DNA of 64,000 nucleotides from NCBI GenBank assembly GCA_037447655.1, contig JBBHKE010001576.1, positions 62,001-126,000 of the forward strand, in the 5' to 3' direction. Below the pieces are notes generated by a model. It ran no database searches, was not told the origin of the DNA, and was given only the letters and a program-made list of their open reading frames with translations. Below are positions 22,394-31,540 of the stretch, piece after piece (the first letter of the stretch is position 1; each line of letters begins with the position of its first letter). Made by a program: the position numbers and the translations under genes. This DNA comes from Zygnema cylindricum. Its lineage: Eukaryota > Streptophyta > Zygnematophyceae > Zygnematales > Zygnemataceae.

Positions 22394-22466
22394 GCTGGGG
22401 AACGAACCGGGGACCAGTGTGAACCGTACACTAGCTCTACCAACTGAGCTACTCGGCCACGGGTGA
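22394..22466 (-). ncRNA. tRNA-derived sequence in the LTR fragment
   Basis: Minus strand contains a perfect A box TAGCTCAGTTGG with GTAGAGC, a possible 5-bp anticodon stem AGTGT/ACACT around a 7-nt loop, and a B-box-like GGTTCGTTCC one base short. The acceptor stem does not pair convincingly and U33 is absent, so it is a pseudo-tRNA or SINE head. Confidence 0.55.
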
Positions 22467-22480
22467 CTTGACAGAAGGCA

Positions 22481-22520
22481 GGTACCTGAATCAATTCCTG
22501 GGTCCGTCAAGTACCTTTTT
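22481..22520 (+). ncRNA. Remnant of the LTR tRNA-like module
   Basis: GGTACCTGAATCAATTCC (B-box region) followed by TGGGTCCGTCAAG and a TTTTT run at 22516-22520, matching the 3' half of the module at 43805-43900. The A-box half is missing or replaced by the tRNA-derived piece at 22394-22466. Confidence 0.5.
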
Positions 22521-22701
22521 GGTAAATTTACCTAATTTATCACTGTCTTCTCTAGTGAGCTTAGGCAGCCATGGCTCTAGCTCCTTATCTAGCCTTCAGT
22601 GACTACGAAAACTGTGGGGGCTTGGAGAGGGGAGTTAGAGGCAGAATGCCTTTGCTCTTTGCTATCCTAATACAGACCAAGAAAATCCTCAAATACCAAC
22701 A

Positions 22702-23155
22702 GTGGTCAATACCAGTGCACTCCCAAATTTAATTACAGCAGATGCCCAAGGATTTTCCGCCTGAAATCCTCCTGAGCAACATCTGCTTGAGTACAGTTAG
22801 CAGCGAGAGTCAGCTAATCCATGTAAAAATCAAGGCTATGGATATTGAATTCTCCGATGACGCAGGCCAACGAGTCTGAATATAGCTCCCCTTCTGAGTG
22901 GTGGAAAGGAAGCAGTTTGAAATACTCCTTGGGATGGCTACATGGACTAGTCTTAATATGGAGTTAAGTGTGTGGAAGGAACAGTTAACAATCCGAGACT
23001 TTGGGGAACCCGAAGGGACCCAGGTGGTGGTTCCTTTAGATTTATGGAGTAGAGGGAAGAAAAATGCCCTTGTGTCCGGCTGTTACCCGGTATATGCAAC
23101 ATCATCTCCGGCAAAAATTTTTGCTATCTCAACGGATATCGCGGAAGAGATATAG
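22702..23155 (+). pseudogene. Gypsy G1 protease region, decayed
   Basis: Parallel to G2 58005-58473. NTSALPNLIT at 22710 replaces the protease active site DTGALPNLIT, so the catalytic Asp is lost. After several stops, an 85-codon open piece (22898-23155: EILLGMATWT, VVPLDLW, GCYPVYAT) matches the G2 piece 58216-58473. The gag and earlier part of G1 are absent to the left, where an LTR fragment abuts. The role in the parent element would be polyprotein cleavage. Confidence 0.75.
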
Positions 23156-24460
23156 CAATTCCGGATTTCCAAGCAGTGGGAAGAAGGATATAAGGACCGA
23201 TTTTTCCAAATGATTGCACTTCGGCGAGAAGAGGATTGTACGTTTTTGGCTATATCACCAAACAAAACATTTTCAATTCCTCAGTTACAATCTTCGGAGA
23301 TCTTGTCTAGAAATGAGAAACTTAACCCATAGGTGGTGTCATATTTTGTTCGCGATTTAGGACACCGGATTTTATCACTATTTTCTGGAATCATCACTGA
23401 TTTGGAGGCATTTTTGAAGGAATGATACACGGTGGAAGCTCATGCAGCTGTGGAAATATGACTTGAAGAAGGAGCCGTCAGCAAACACCGCCTGCACCAA
23501 CTTCACCAACTATATCCCCAACAACTCCTAGTGTCCGCAATCTCCAAAGCTCATACAAGTCTTCCCCAGAATTTGGATAACATATTGACACCCCATTTAG
23601 CCGGTCTCGGAAGGGTAGATCTGGTGGTGGCGAGATGGCCTTATCAAGGATACTCCCTAGCTGGACATGGAAAAGGGCATACAAATAGGAGAAGTAGAAC
23701 ATTTTTTCAGATGGTCTAGTTAATTATATGGATACAAAAGCTCCAGGACACACCAATGGGGTACGTTTTGGAAAATGTCCTCCCTGGGGATGATTGGCGA
23801 CAACATGTAGGGAACAGTTGGAGGCAAGTCACCTAGATATTAGGATCTCCAATGGTTTTCGATGCGGCACGGCTAGGATCTCGGGCCCACCGAGTTAGAG
23901 CATATTGGACAAATCTTATCCTGCTTCACCTCCTCAGGCAACTCTTGGAAAAAGAAATCCCAGACCCCCAAATTCTATGCAGCAAATTCTTGGAAACGTA
24001 CGGATGGCAACGCCCATAATAAAAACTAATCGTTTTTCCTTGTTCAAATGCAACAAGCCGAGATTTCCCCGCCTAGCCATTCCGACCTTGGTTTCCTTCC
24101 CACATAGTCAAACATATCGAAAAGGCGTAGCCAGAATGATATTCAATAGTACAGTGGGCACATAGAAAACACCAACAATTGCAGAAAGGGAGCAAGCCAT
24201 GGGATTGAATCTAGACACAATGGTGGCACCAGGTATATCATACCTTCAAAAGTGCAACCTCATAGGACAAAGTATGGACTTGAACGGAGTAACATGGATT
24301 TTGAGCATGCTCTTGCTTTCTCCAGTCTCTAGTCCCCAGAGTAAAGAAATACTTACCTTCAAGCTCCTCAATTGTTGGCGATGCAAGCAACTGTGCAGCT
24401 TGAAAAGGGATGAGAAAGGAAAAAAAATCAAATTCCACACTTGAGGGTTTTTCCAGTCGG
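23156..24460 (+). pseudogene. Gypsy G1 region between protease and RT, decayed
   Basis: Collinear with G2 58474-59650: shared AGCAATTCC at the start, GAGCTCATAGAGTT-like, TGATATTTGACAG-like and GACAAAGTATGGACTTGAACG motifs, all full of stops. I recognise no catalytic motif, so its original product is unknown. It ends at TTCCAGTC (about 24458), where element E begins. Confidence 0.65.
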
Positions 24461-24462
24461 GA

Positions 24463-25607
24463 GTCATGCCCCATCGTGTCCGTTGCCCGCTCGCACAATA
24501 TCATGCCCCCACGCGCGATATTTGCCGTACGCGCACGATATAATGCACGCACGGGCTGTATTTCGGACGCACGCGCGATATTTCGCAGGCACGCGCGGTA
24601 TTCTGCATGAACGCACGTTTTCATATTGTTTCGTCGCACGTGCAATTTCACGTCGATTCATTTATTTTCACGTTTGGCTGTATAGTACTAATTTCGTGTG
24701 ATACCTTTCATTTCGTGTGTAGGTACACGATTTTCGGAGTATGGACGCGATATATCAATTGGGCGACGCATCGCAATTTCCGAGAATATTTCGTGCGATA
24801 TGTTTCGTTTTAAGCGGTATTTATCGTTTCGTGCGTATGCACGCGATTTCGAGAGTATCGACGCGAAGTATCGTTCGAAGGCGTATCACAATTTCTGAGC
24901 TACGCTTTGATACATCTATTTATTTTAGTCGCAAACCCATGTAGGTTCGCGCATGCATATAGTTAGGGAGGGTTTTTACCCTCGGACAGTGGAATTTGTC
25001 AGGTGTACGGCAGACGATGTTGGCCGCCTATTGACCAACATCTTAAGTAGTTTCATGCATGTAAAGTAGACTAGACGTAGGCTAATTTTGCTTAGGCCTA
25101 GCGTAGCTCTTACTTAGCTTAATTCTAAGACTTAGAGAATATAGCTTTTGGACAAGAATTTTCTCTTGGCAGCGGAGCTTTTCTCTTGCTCTCTCTCTCC
25201 CCGATTGCTCATGCTTTCTCTTTCTTATTGCTAGCTAGCTATAGTGGCTAGATAAGTTAAGAATATTTTCCTTTGTTTCTGCCTCGTTTTTAATCCACAC
25301 GGCTTCGACCAAGTCCGGAAGGTTTCCCTCCAAATTTGTCTTTTTGGCGATTGGTGGAGTGGAGGCTTGAGGTGTGGCATCTTCTGTCAAGCTGAACTGT
25401 TCTCCGGACAGCTAGACGGTTTGTTTGAGTGTATTTATGTGTGTGGTATTTCGGTTTTCTTGGGAAAGTATCATTTTTGGTTAATTCCGATTTTCCTGGT
25501 TTTGGTTGGAAGTGTTTATTATGCTTCGTTGCTTTCCTTTGAGATAACTCTTGTAGTGAATACGTGGAAGACCCGAGAGTCTAGTGGCTACCTCGTTGCT
25601 TAGTATT
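24463..25607 (+). repeat. Element E, A1 segment (R/U5-like part of LTR)
   Basis: Begins GTCATGCCCCATCG and ends GCTTAGTATT. Contains a CGCG-rich minisatellite at 24494-24632 and TTGGACAAG at 25149-25157. Matches A2 with many substitutions and one repeat-unit difference. Confidence 0.8.
24494..24632 (+). repeat. GCACGCGCGATATTT-type minisatellite in A1
   Basis: About six degenerate units of 18-21 bp built on GCACGCACGCGATAT. The counterpart in A2 (30172-30330) has about one unit more. Confidence 0.75.
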
Positions 25608-25619
25608 CTTGTCCAAAAG
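25605..25619 (+). other. Putative self-primer binding site of element E
   Basis: ATTCTTGTCCAAAAG at the LTR/internal junction is the exact complement of CTTTTGGACAAGAAT at 25145-25159 inside A1. No tRNA 3' end fits here. This is the arrangement of self-priming Tf1/sushi elements, in which the RNA 5' end folds onto the primer site. Confidence 0.55.
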
Positions 25620-27097
25620 TACATTACCAAAAGACTAACCTTTCAAAAGCTTTAATTTTTCAAAAGCTTTTATTTGAATTAAATTATTAAAAATATCAAA
25701 TTTATTTTATAAAGAAAAAAAATATCACCTTTCATTTTCAGTTTTGGTTATTAGCTTAGTCTCTTCTATTTTCTTTCCAATTTTACATTTCGTTTTCAGT
25801 TTTTCTTTGAAATAAGAATATTATAAAAGTAATTAAATTTATAAAATTTATTTTATAAAAAAAAAAAACATTTTGTTTTGTTCTTTTTCTTTCTTGCAAT
25901 CCTTTCTTTCTATCTTGTTGCCACTCTATTTCTAGTCTGCAGATTTAGGTCTGATTTTGTGTCAGATTTTTAGGGTTAATCTGCGGAATTAGGGTTTGGC
26001 CGCAGATTTAGGGTTTGGGCCGCAGATTTAGGGTTTGGGCCGCAGATTTAGGGTTTGGGCGGATTTAGGGTTTATTTTTTGGAATTCTTAACCCTAGGTC
26101 AGCATATTACCATCCCTTGGTCGCAGATTTTTGATTTTTGCTGCGTGGTATTAGGGTTTGGGAAACCTTTTTGCCCAATTTTACCGTACTTTGTGTTTTA
26201 TTTTGAACTTTTCTCAATATTTCTTATCTTTCTTTCCTTTAGCGCACCTTCCTTTGCAAGCTAGTTGATGTTTAGTTTGTGGTGGATTTGATATTCTCTT
26301 TCTTTATCCTTTGCCAAATTTAATCATTCATAAAACCTAGCAAAGTAAAAATATATATTCATATATATTAGATTTGCACGAATTATAACATATATTTATG
26401 ATTGCTTTATAGTTGGGTATAGCGTGGCATAGCGCTGATACGCATACTCTAGCAGGATACTAATTGCGTGGGTGTTTAGTGGTGGTCGTGGGTACGATTA
26501 TTCGAAACCGAGGCGGATCACGTTCCTGAGGACTCTGCAAAATCCGACTTGCTTCAACCGAGTCCGGTTCACTTATATTACTCACCAGAGTATTAAAAGT
26601 GTTTGTAAGTTTCCCGATGCCTTGCGGGTACAGGAGCGTCACGATATAGTGTGGACACTCGTGTAGAGGGATCGGTGTGGATTGGTTTTATTACGAACCT
26701 TTCTTTTTGAGCATTTGCATTTTCCTTGCTTTCCTTGCATACTATCTGGCCGTGAGTGGCCTTGAGTTTCCTTGTGACTATCTCGATTGGATTTTCTTTC
26801 ATAGATCGTGCCGTGGGTGGCACTGTTAGACAATTTTCTGTTTGTGCTGCTCTAGATCTGCACCAAAAGGTGTCTGGATAGTTCTTTGTTTGTTTTTATA
26901 GATCTGGCTCTTTGGCCTTGCCCATTGTTTGCAGGGTAAAGGTTTTGGTATTCGGGCTTCTTGCTAGATCTGACCACCAGGTCTTGATAGAGACTTCGTG
27001 TGTTAGCTTGTCTTGTGTGGTTTAGCCTTTCATTTGACGTACCTGATTAAGCCGTTCCGTTCTTTCATAGTCGTAATCGAGGGTTTTCTGTTCGTTT
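25620..27097 (+). other. 5' leader of element E
   Basis: About 1.5 kb without coding, first A/T-rich with AAAGCTTTTATT-type repeats, then the TTTAGGG minisatellite, then T-rich sequence up to the gag ATG at 27098. Confidence 0.6.
25990..26073 (+). repeat. TTTAGGGTTTGGGCCGCAGA minisatellite
   Basis: Four to five tandem units of about 20 bp, each containing the plant telomere heptamer TTTAGGG. Confidence 0.85.
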
Positions 27098-28560
27098 ATG
27101 CCCATGAATTGGGAACTCTTACGTTATCAATCCGGAGTTACCCGCGGCGGGAGAGTTTTCCGTCCACCACAATTAGATCTTTCTAGTTTTTCTGAGTCTA
27201 CAAACGCACCAGTTTCTGTTGCGACCTCTAGATCTTCGTCAGTTCGGTCAGTATTCACCATAGTCTCACCATTATCCTCGGTTTCCTCTAGGTCAAACCT
27301 AGATAAAACCGAAGAAGAATTTTCAGAGGAAATCTTTTCTCATCCTCTTACATTTCAATTTCCGATTAGTCCAAATTTGGAACAACCGGTGTATCCTCCT
27401 TTTGACGACATGGCTTCCTCCTCAGAGGGATCTATGGGCAGGATGCAATTATGTTTTTCCGGATTGAAGGATACCATGTCCTTATCTCATTTCCGCATGT
27501 TTTATGACACAAAAATGAGGGACTTAGCCTTTCGATATCAAGACCGATTCGACCTTAGGGTCGCTTTCTCTCTCTTTGGTCGATACCTTCACGGTTCGGC
27601 TTTCTCTATATACACACGGAAGTATGAGAGTATCTATCAAATGATAGAGCACTCTCCACCCTTTGCAGGACTTCCAGCCGTTTCCGACCAAGTAGAAATT
27701 CCCTACCACGCAGCTGTTCCAGCAATATTGGACGTTAATGGGGATGAGCTATATCCAGCCATCCCCGAGATGCCTCAACAGTATGCTATGGCTGCCTGTG
27801 CGGCAGTTCCAGCTAGATCGAGAGGATTAATTCTTTTACGTGACCCGCTAACGGTCATGTTCGATCTTCTCCAAGAAGAATACCGAATGCAAAATCTAGA
27901 TAAGGTTAAAGAGTTAATGAACTTCAAACCTAGGCCGGGTGAGACTGCCCCTTCTTTACGAGCTAGAATGGAAACCTTTCTAGAAGCATTACCAGACCTT
28001 ATGTCCGATGCAGAGGCTTTCCAAAAATTCGTGGGACAGTTTCCTCCTCAATCAAAAATATCATTCAGACTCATCTCAGTCAAACATACGGGCTGAAATT
28101 TACCTTTGAGCAAGCGGCTGAATATGCGGTTAGGTATGAGATGCAATCCTCATAGTTGGATGCTCATGACAATCCCGAATCTCAAAGAAACCAATTTGAC
28201 CAATCCCCACCACCTCGGAGGAACCCGTGGCCTTCTAATAGGCCTCCAAAGACGCCGACCATGGGAAACCTGCCATTTAATTCCGGAGACCGATTGTGTT
28301 TTCGATTTGGAAACACGAGGCATGATTCCCGCATGTGCCCAGATTAGTCGGCCACATGCTCCCATTGCCAGCAGAAGGGACATTACGTCCACCGCTGTCA
28401 TGTTAAGGACCCTAATTTTTCGTATCATAATCAGATTCAGAACAGTGGAATTCGTGCCCGTTCTGCCAAGCCAGTCACTTCTCCTACGGAGACCGAGAAA
28501 GAGGCGACTCTGCCTAAGATCTCTCCACGAGAGAGGGAAAAGGCCAAGTTACAATTCATG
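27098..28560 (+). pseudogene. Element E gag (capsid and nucleocapsid), frameshifted
   Basis: The ATG at 27098 opens 332 codons. A Ser/Pro-rich head (to about residue 95) is followed by a capsid-like domain (LSHFRMFYDTKM, YQDRFDLRVAFSLFGRYL, LLQEEYRMQNLDKVKELMNFKPRPGE). A frameshift near 28060 moves the frame, and stops follow. Two nucleocapsid knuckles lie downstream: CFRFGNTRHDSRMC, with the second Cys replaced, and CSHCQQKGHYVHRC (28358-28400), a perfect CX2CX4HX4C. Gag would package element RNA. The family is a retrotransposon Gag distinct from the G1/G2 Gag; an exact clade cannot be given. Confidence 0.75.
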
Positions 28561-29877
28561 ACGGCCGCCATGTGTAAGGAGCAATTTGCTGCTTTCATGG
28601 CCGAAATGAAACCCCAATTCACGAGGATGGCGAGGACAGTCGTCCACATGCCATCCTTGGCCGGCCGAATCCTCCGCGATTCTACTGTCCAACAACGGGT
28701 AGGTACTTTTGATAAGGGCTCGCCTGATCACAATCGGGACGGTAAATTCCCGAATTCCTGTCTTCCTCTTTCTTTCGAGAAAGAATCTCTCTCACCTCTA
28801 CCAGACACAGCTTCCTCCATTGTGGCTGAAGCTCTCACCATTCTGGATAGTACCATACATGATGCACATCGAGTCAAGAAACCGCTAAGCATCCTTCCTA
28901 CCATGATTGATGAATCCCACAGGGCCTCTCCCTTTTCTAATGAGGTTCCCAAAGCCTCTCCCCTTGTTGATGAGTTCCCTACAGCCGCCACTTTGAGGGC
29001 GTTGCAGCTGAACCGTAGTCTTTCAGTTATCCAGCCAGTAACCGCGGATGAGCGCCGTGACCTTGATCCTCACATCAGTTTCATAGACAATTCTCAAAAG
29101 TCCTTCTCCGTTAATGGTGTTGCTCCTTCTCTCCCTATCATGGAAACTGGAGCCAAACCTGTGATCCTTAGATCTGGATTGGCGCTCAAGTTTGGTGTGA
29201 CAGCAGACAAGCTCCAAGCCACGTCTACGCGGCTTCTCACTTCAACCGGCACCACATAGTCGATGCTTTGAATTACCAAAGACGCGCTTGTCTTTCGTTT
29301 TAACAACGCAACCGAGAGTGAGTCCGTGGAGGTTTTTGTCCGAGCATTGGTCACCAAATGCAACGACTACAAATGCTTAGTGGGGCACGATGTTATCTTC
29401 CGAATCGGTGGGGGAGTAGATATGCATGATCAGACCAACTCCTACCGTCCCTCTAATTTTCCAGGACGCAAAATCTGCCTCCCTCTTGTCTCGGCTTGCA
29501 AACCGTTGCCCAACATGGCACATTTGGCTTTCGCTCTCCCAACATTTTCCAGTATCGACCTTAGGGAAGACAATTGCGACTCTCTTTTCCGAGAAAGGAT
29601 CCTTCTAGCCACCCCACCTTTGCGAGATAGTTTTAGTGAGCCCGGTTTTCTCATCGACTCGCGTCATCTCTTGGATACCATCCACACCAAGGTCTCTCCA
29701 CACATTCTCCATGTGGTGGACAGCGATATAAGCGGGATGTTGAGTTTGCAGAGGGTTTATACATGTACAGGTGGTGATCAAGGGTCCCACATAGAGTGCC
29801 TCTCTTCTCCATTATCTTTCAACCCTACTGACCATTGCTGCCTCTATATCTGTTTTCTGAGCCCTCAATTATGTTGA
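28561..29877 (+). pseudogene. Element E protease-like region and C-terminal part
   Basis: Two open pieces. 28558-29259 contains a linker then METGAKPVILRSG at about 29141, resembling a retropepsin DTGA motif with Asp changed to Glu. 29326-29877 has ALVTKCNDYKCLVGHDVIF, resembling the flap/second conserved part of plant retroelement proteases, then an unassigned 130-residue tail. No reverse transcriptase, RNase H, integrase or tyrosine recombinase motif follows: the stop at 29877 is only about 25 bp before the purine/poly-G tract. The element therefore probably depended on enzymes from a relative. Confidence 0.6.
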
Positions 29878-29893
29878 CCAGCTCCTCTTCATG

Positions 29894-29912
29894 CGAAGGA
29901 GCTCGGGGGGGG
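29894..29912 (+). other. Polypurine-like tract of element E
   Basis: GAAGGAGCTCGGGGGGGG immediately precedes B1, where an LTR should start. G1 and G2 have similar G-runs before their LTRs (36020, 62920). Confidence 0.7.
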
Positions 29913-30145
29913 AATTATTAGGTCCACTCACTGTAGGGAAGTATTGTTCCCCTTTACTCTTTCCCCTTCACTATAGGGGAGTATTCTTCCCCTTCTCTCT
30001 TTAAGTCATTTTCACCTTTATTCCTTCTCATGGTGTATATAATTTTTGTCTTTTCATATTTATATTTGCTGGTATATATGTTGGTTAGCATGACTCTGCT
30101 GGTTGTGATACATGTTTGCTTGCTTGCCTTTTATGCACAACAACT
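29913..30145 (+). repeat. Element E, B1 segment (U3-like)
   Basis: AATTATTAGGTCCACTCACT to TGCACAACAACT. Contains two GGGGAGTATTCTTCCCC-type palindromic motifs and GTGTATATAA, a possible TATA box. Directly repeated as B2 at 31308-31537. Confidence 0.8.
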
Positions 30146-31307
30146 GTCATGTCGCATCCTTTCGGTTGCCCGCGCGCACGATAACAGGCCTGCACGCGCG
30201 ATATGCCTTGCGCGCAGGATATAATGCACGCACGCGCTGTATTTTGGATGCACGCGCGATATTTCGCACGCACGCGCGGTATTTTGCATGCACGCACGAT
30301 TTTATGCCTGCACGCACGTTTTAATGTTGTTTCGTCGCACGTGCGATTTCACGTCGATTCATTTATTTTCACGTTTGGTTGTATAGTACTAATTTCGTGC
30401 GATACCTTTCATTTCGTGCGTAGGTACACGATTTTCGAAGTATGGACACGATATATCAATTGGGCAACGCATCGCGATTTTCGGGAATATTTCGTGCGAT
30501 ATGCTTCGTTTCAAGCGGTATTTATCGTTTCGTGCGTATCCACGCGATTTTGGGAGTATCGACGCGAAGTATCGTTTGGAGGCGTATCCCGATTTCCGAG
30601 CGACGCTTCAATACATCTATTTATTTAAGTCGCGAACCCATGTAGGTTCGCTCATACATGTAGTTAGGGAGGGTTTTTACCCTCGAACAATGGATTTTGT
30701 CAGGCGTACGGCAGACGATGTTGGCCGCCTATTGGCCAACATCTTAAGTAATTTCATGCATATAAAGTAGACTAGACGTAGGCTAATTTTGCTTAGGCCT
30801 AGCGTAGCTCTTACTTAGCATAATTCTCAGACTTAGAGAATTTAGCTTTTGGATAAGAATTTTCTCTTGGTAGAGGAGCTTTTCTCTTGCTCTCTCTCTC
30901 ACCGATTCCTCATGCTTTCTCTTCTTATTGCTAGCTAGCCATAGTGGCTAGATAGGTTAAGAATATTTGCCTTTGTTTTTGCCTAGTTTTTAATCCACAC
31001 GGCTTCGGCGAAGTTCACAAGGTTTCCCTCCAAATTTGTCTTTTTGGCGATTGGTGGAGTGGAGGCTTGAGGTGTGGCATCTTCTGTCAAGCTGCGCCGT
31101 TCTCCGGACAGCAAGACGATTTGTTTGAGTGTATTTATGTGTGTGGCATTTCGGTTTTATTGGGAAAGTGTCATTTTTGATTAATTCTGATTTTCTTGGT
31201 TTTGGTTGGAAGTGATTATTATGCTTTGTTGCTTTCCTTTGAGATAACTCTTGTAGAAAATACGTGGAAGACCCAAAAGCCTAGTGACTACCTCGTGGCT
31301 TAGTATT
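30146..31307 (+). repeat. Element E, A2 segment
   Basis: GTCATGTCGCATCC to GCTTAGTATT; direct repeat of A1. The segment corresponding to 25145-25159 reads CTTTTGGATAAGAAT, one substitution. Confidence 0.8.
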
Positions 31308-31537
31308 AATTATTGGATCCACTCACTTTAGGGGAGTATTCTTCCCTTTTTCTCTTTCCACTTCACTATAGGGGAGTATTCTTCCCCTTCTCTCTTTGGG
31401 TCATTTTCACCTTTATTCCTTCTCATGGTGTATATAATTTTTGTCTTTTCATATTTATTTTCACTAGTACATATGTTGGCTAGCATGACTCTGCAGGTTG
31501 TGATGCATGTTCGCTTGCTTGCCTCTCCCGCACGACA
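31308..31537 (+). repeat. Element E, B2 segment
   Basis: AATTATTGGATCCACTCACT to CCCGCACGACA, joined directly to A2 (an LTR-LTR junction) and ending at the G1 boundary. Contains the same GGGGAGTATTCTTCCCC palindromes. Confidence 0.8.
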
Positions 31538-31540
31538 GGG

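Larger units (their letters stand above)
22158..22701 (-). repeat. Copia-family LTR fragment in G1, internally deleted
   Basis: Starts TGAAATTCTATGGGCTCC, as does the solo LTR at 33798, and ends with TACCAACA after the conserved block CAGCCATGGCTCTAGCTCC...GAGGGGAGTTAGAGGC, which is the complement of the Copia-1 LTR start. It is only about 544 bp, so internal parts are missing. Flanks ATTGG and GTGGT do not match, so the left junction is probably rearranged. Confidence 0.7.
24463..31537 (+). mobile_element. Element E: gag-protease retroelement in permuted order A-internal-B-A-B
   Basis: A1 = 24463-25607, internal = 25608-29912, B1 = 29913-30145, A2 = 30146-31307, B2 = 31308-31537. A1 matches A2 and B1 matches B2 by eye over their lengths. 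B1 is preceded by a GGAGCTCGGGGGGGG tract (PPT-like) and A1 is followed by a primer-like sequence, so the replication LTR should be B+A (about 1.4 kb). The inserted unit however begins at A and ends at B. The ends lie in G1: TTCCAGTC on the left and GGGGGGAGC on the right. There is no target duplication, and about 36 bp present in G2 (59646-59680) are missing. Internal coding is gag and protease only. Confidence 0.8.

Noticed and set aside
22394-22466. Functional tRNA gene
   Set aside because: The acceptor stem does not pair, the B box is one base short and U33 is missing; called tRNA-derived only.
24494-24632. Repeats that could be taken for a CRISPR array
   Set aside because: Units are adjacent and degenerate without unique spacers, inside a plant LTR.
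30030-30224. Small hydrophobic peptide frame in B1
   Set aside because: It sits in the U3-like region of an LTR and extends into the CGCG minisatellite; no conservation of the frame in B2 beyond the shared DNA.
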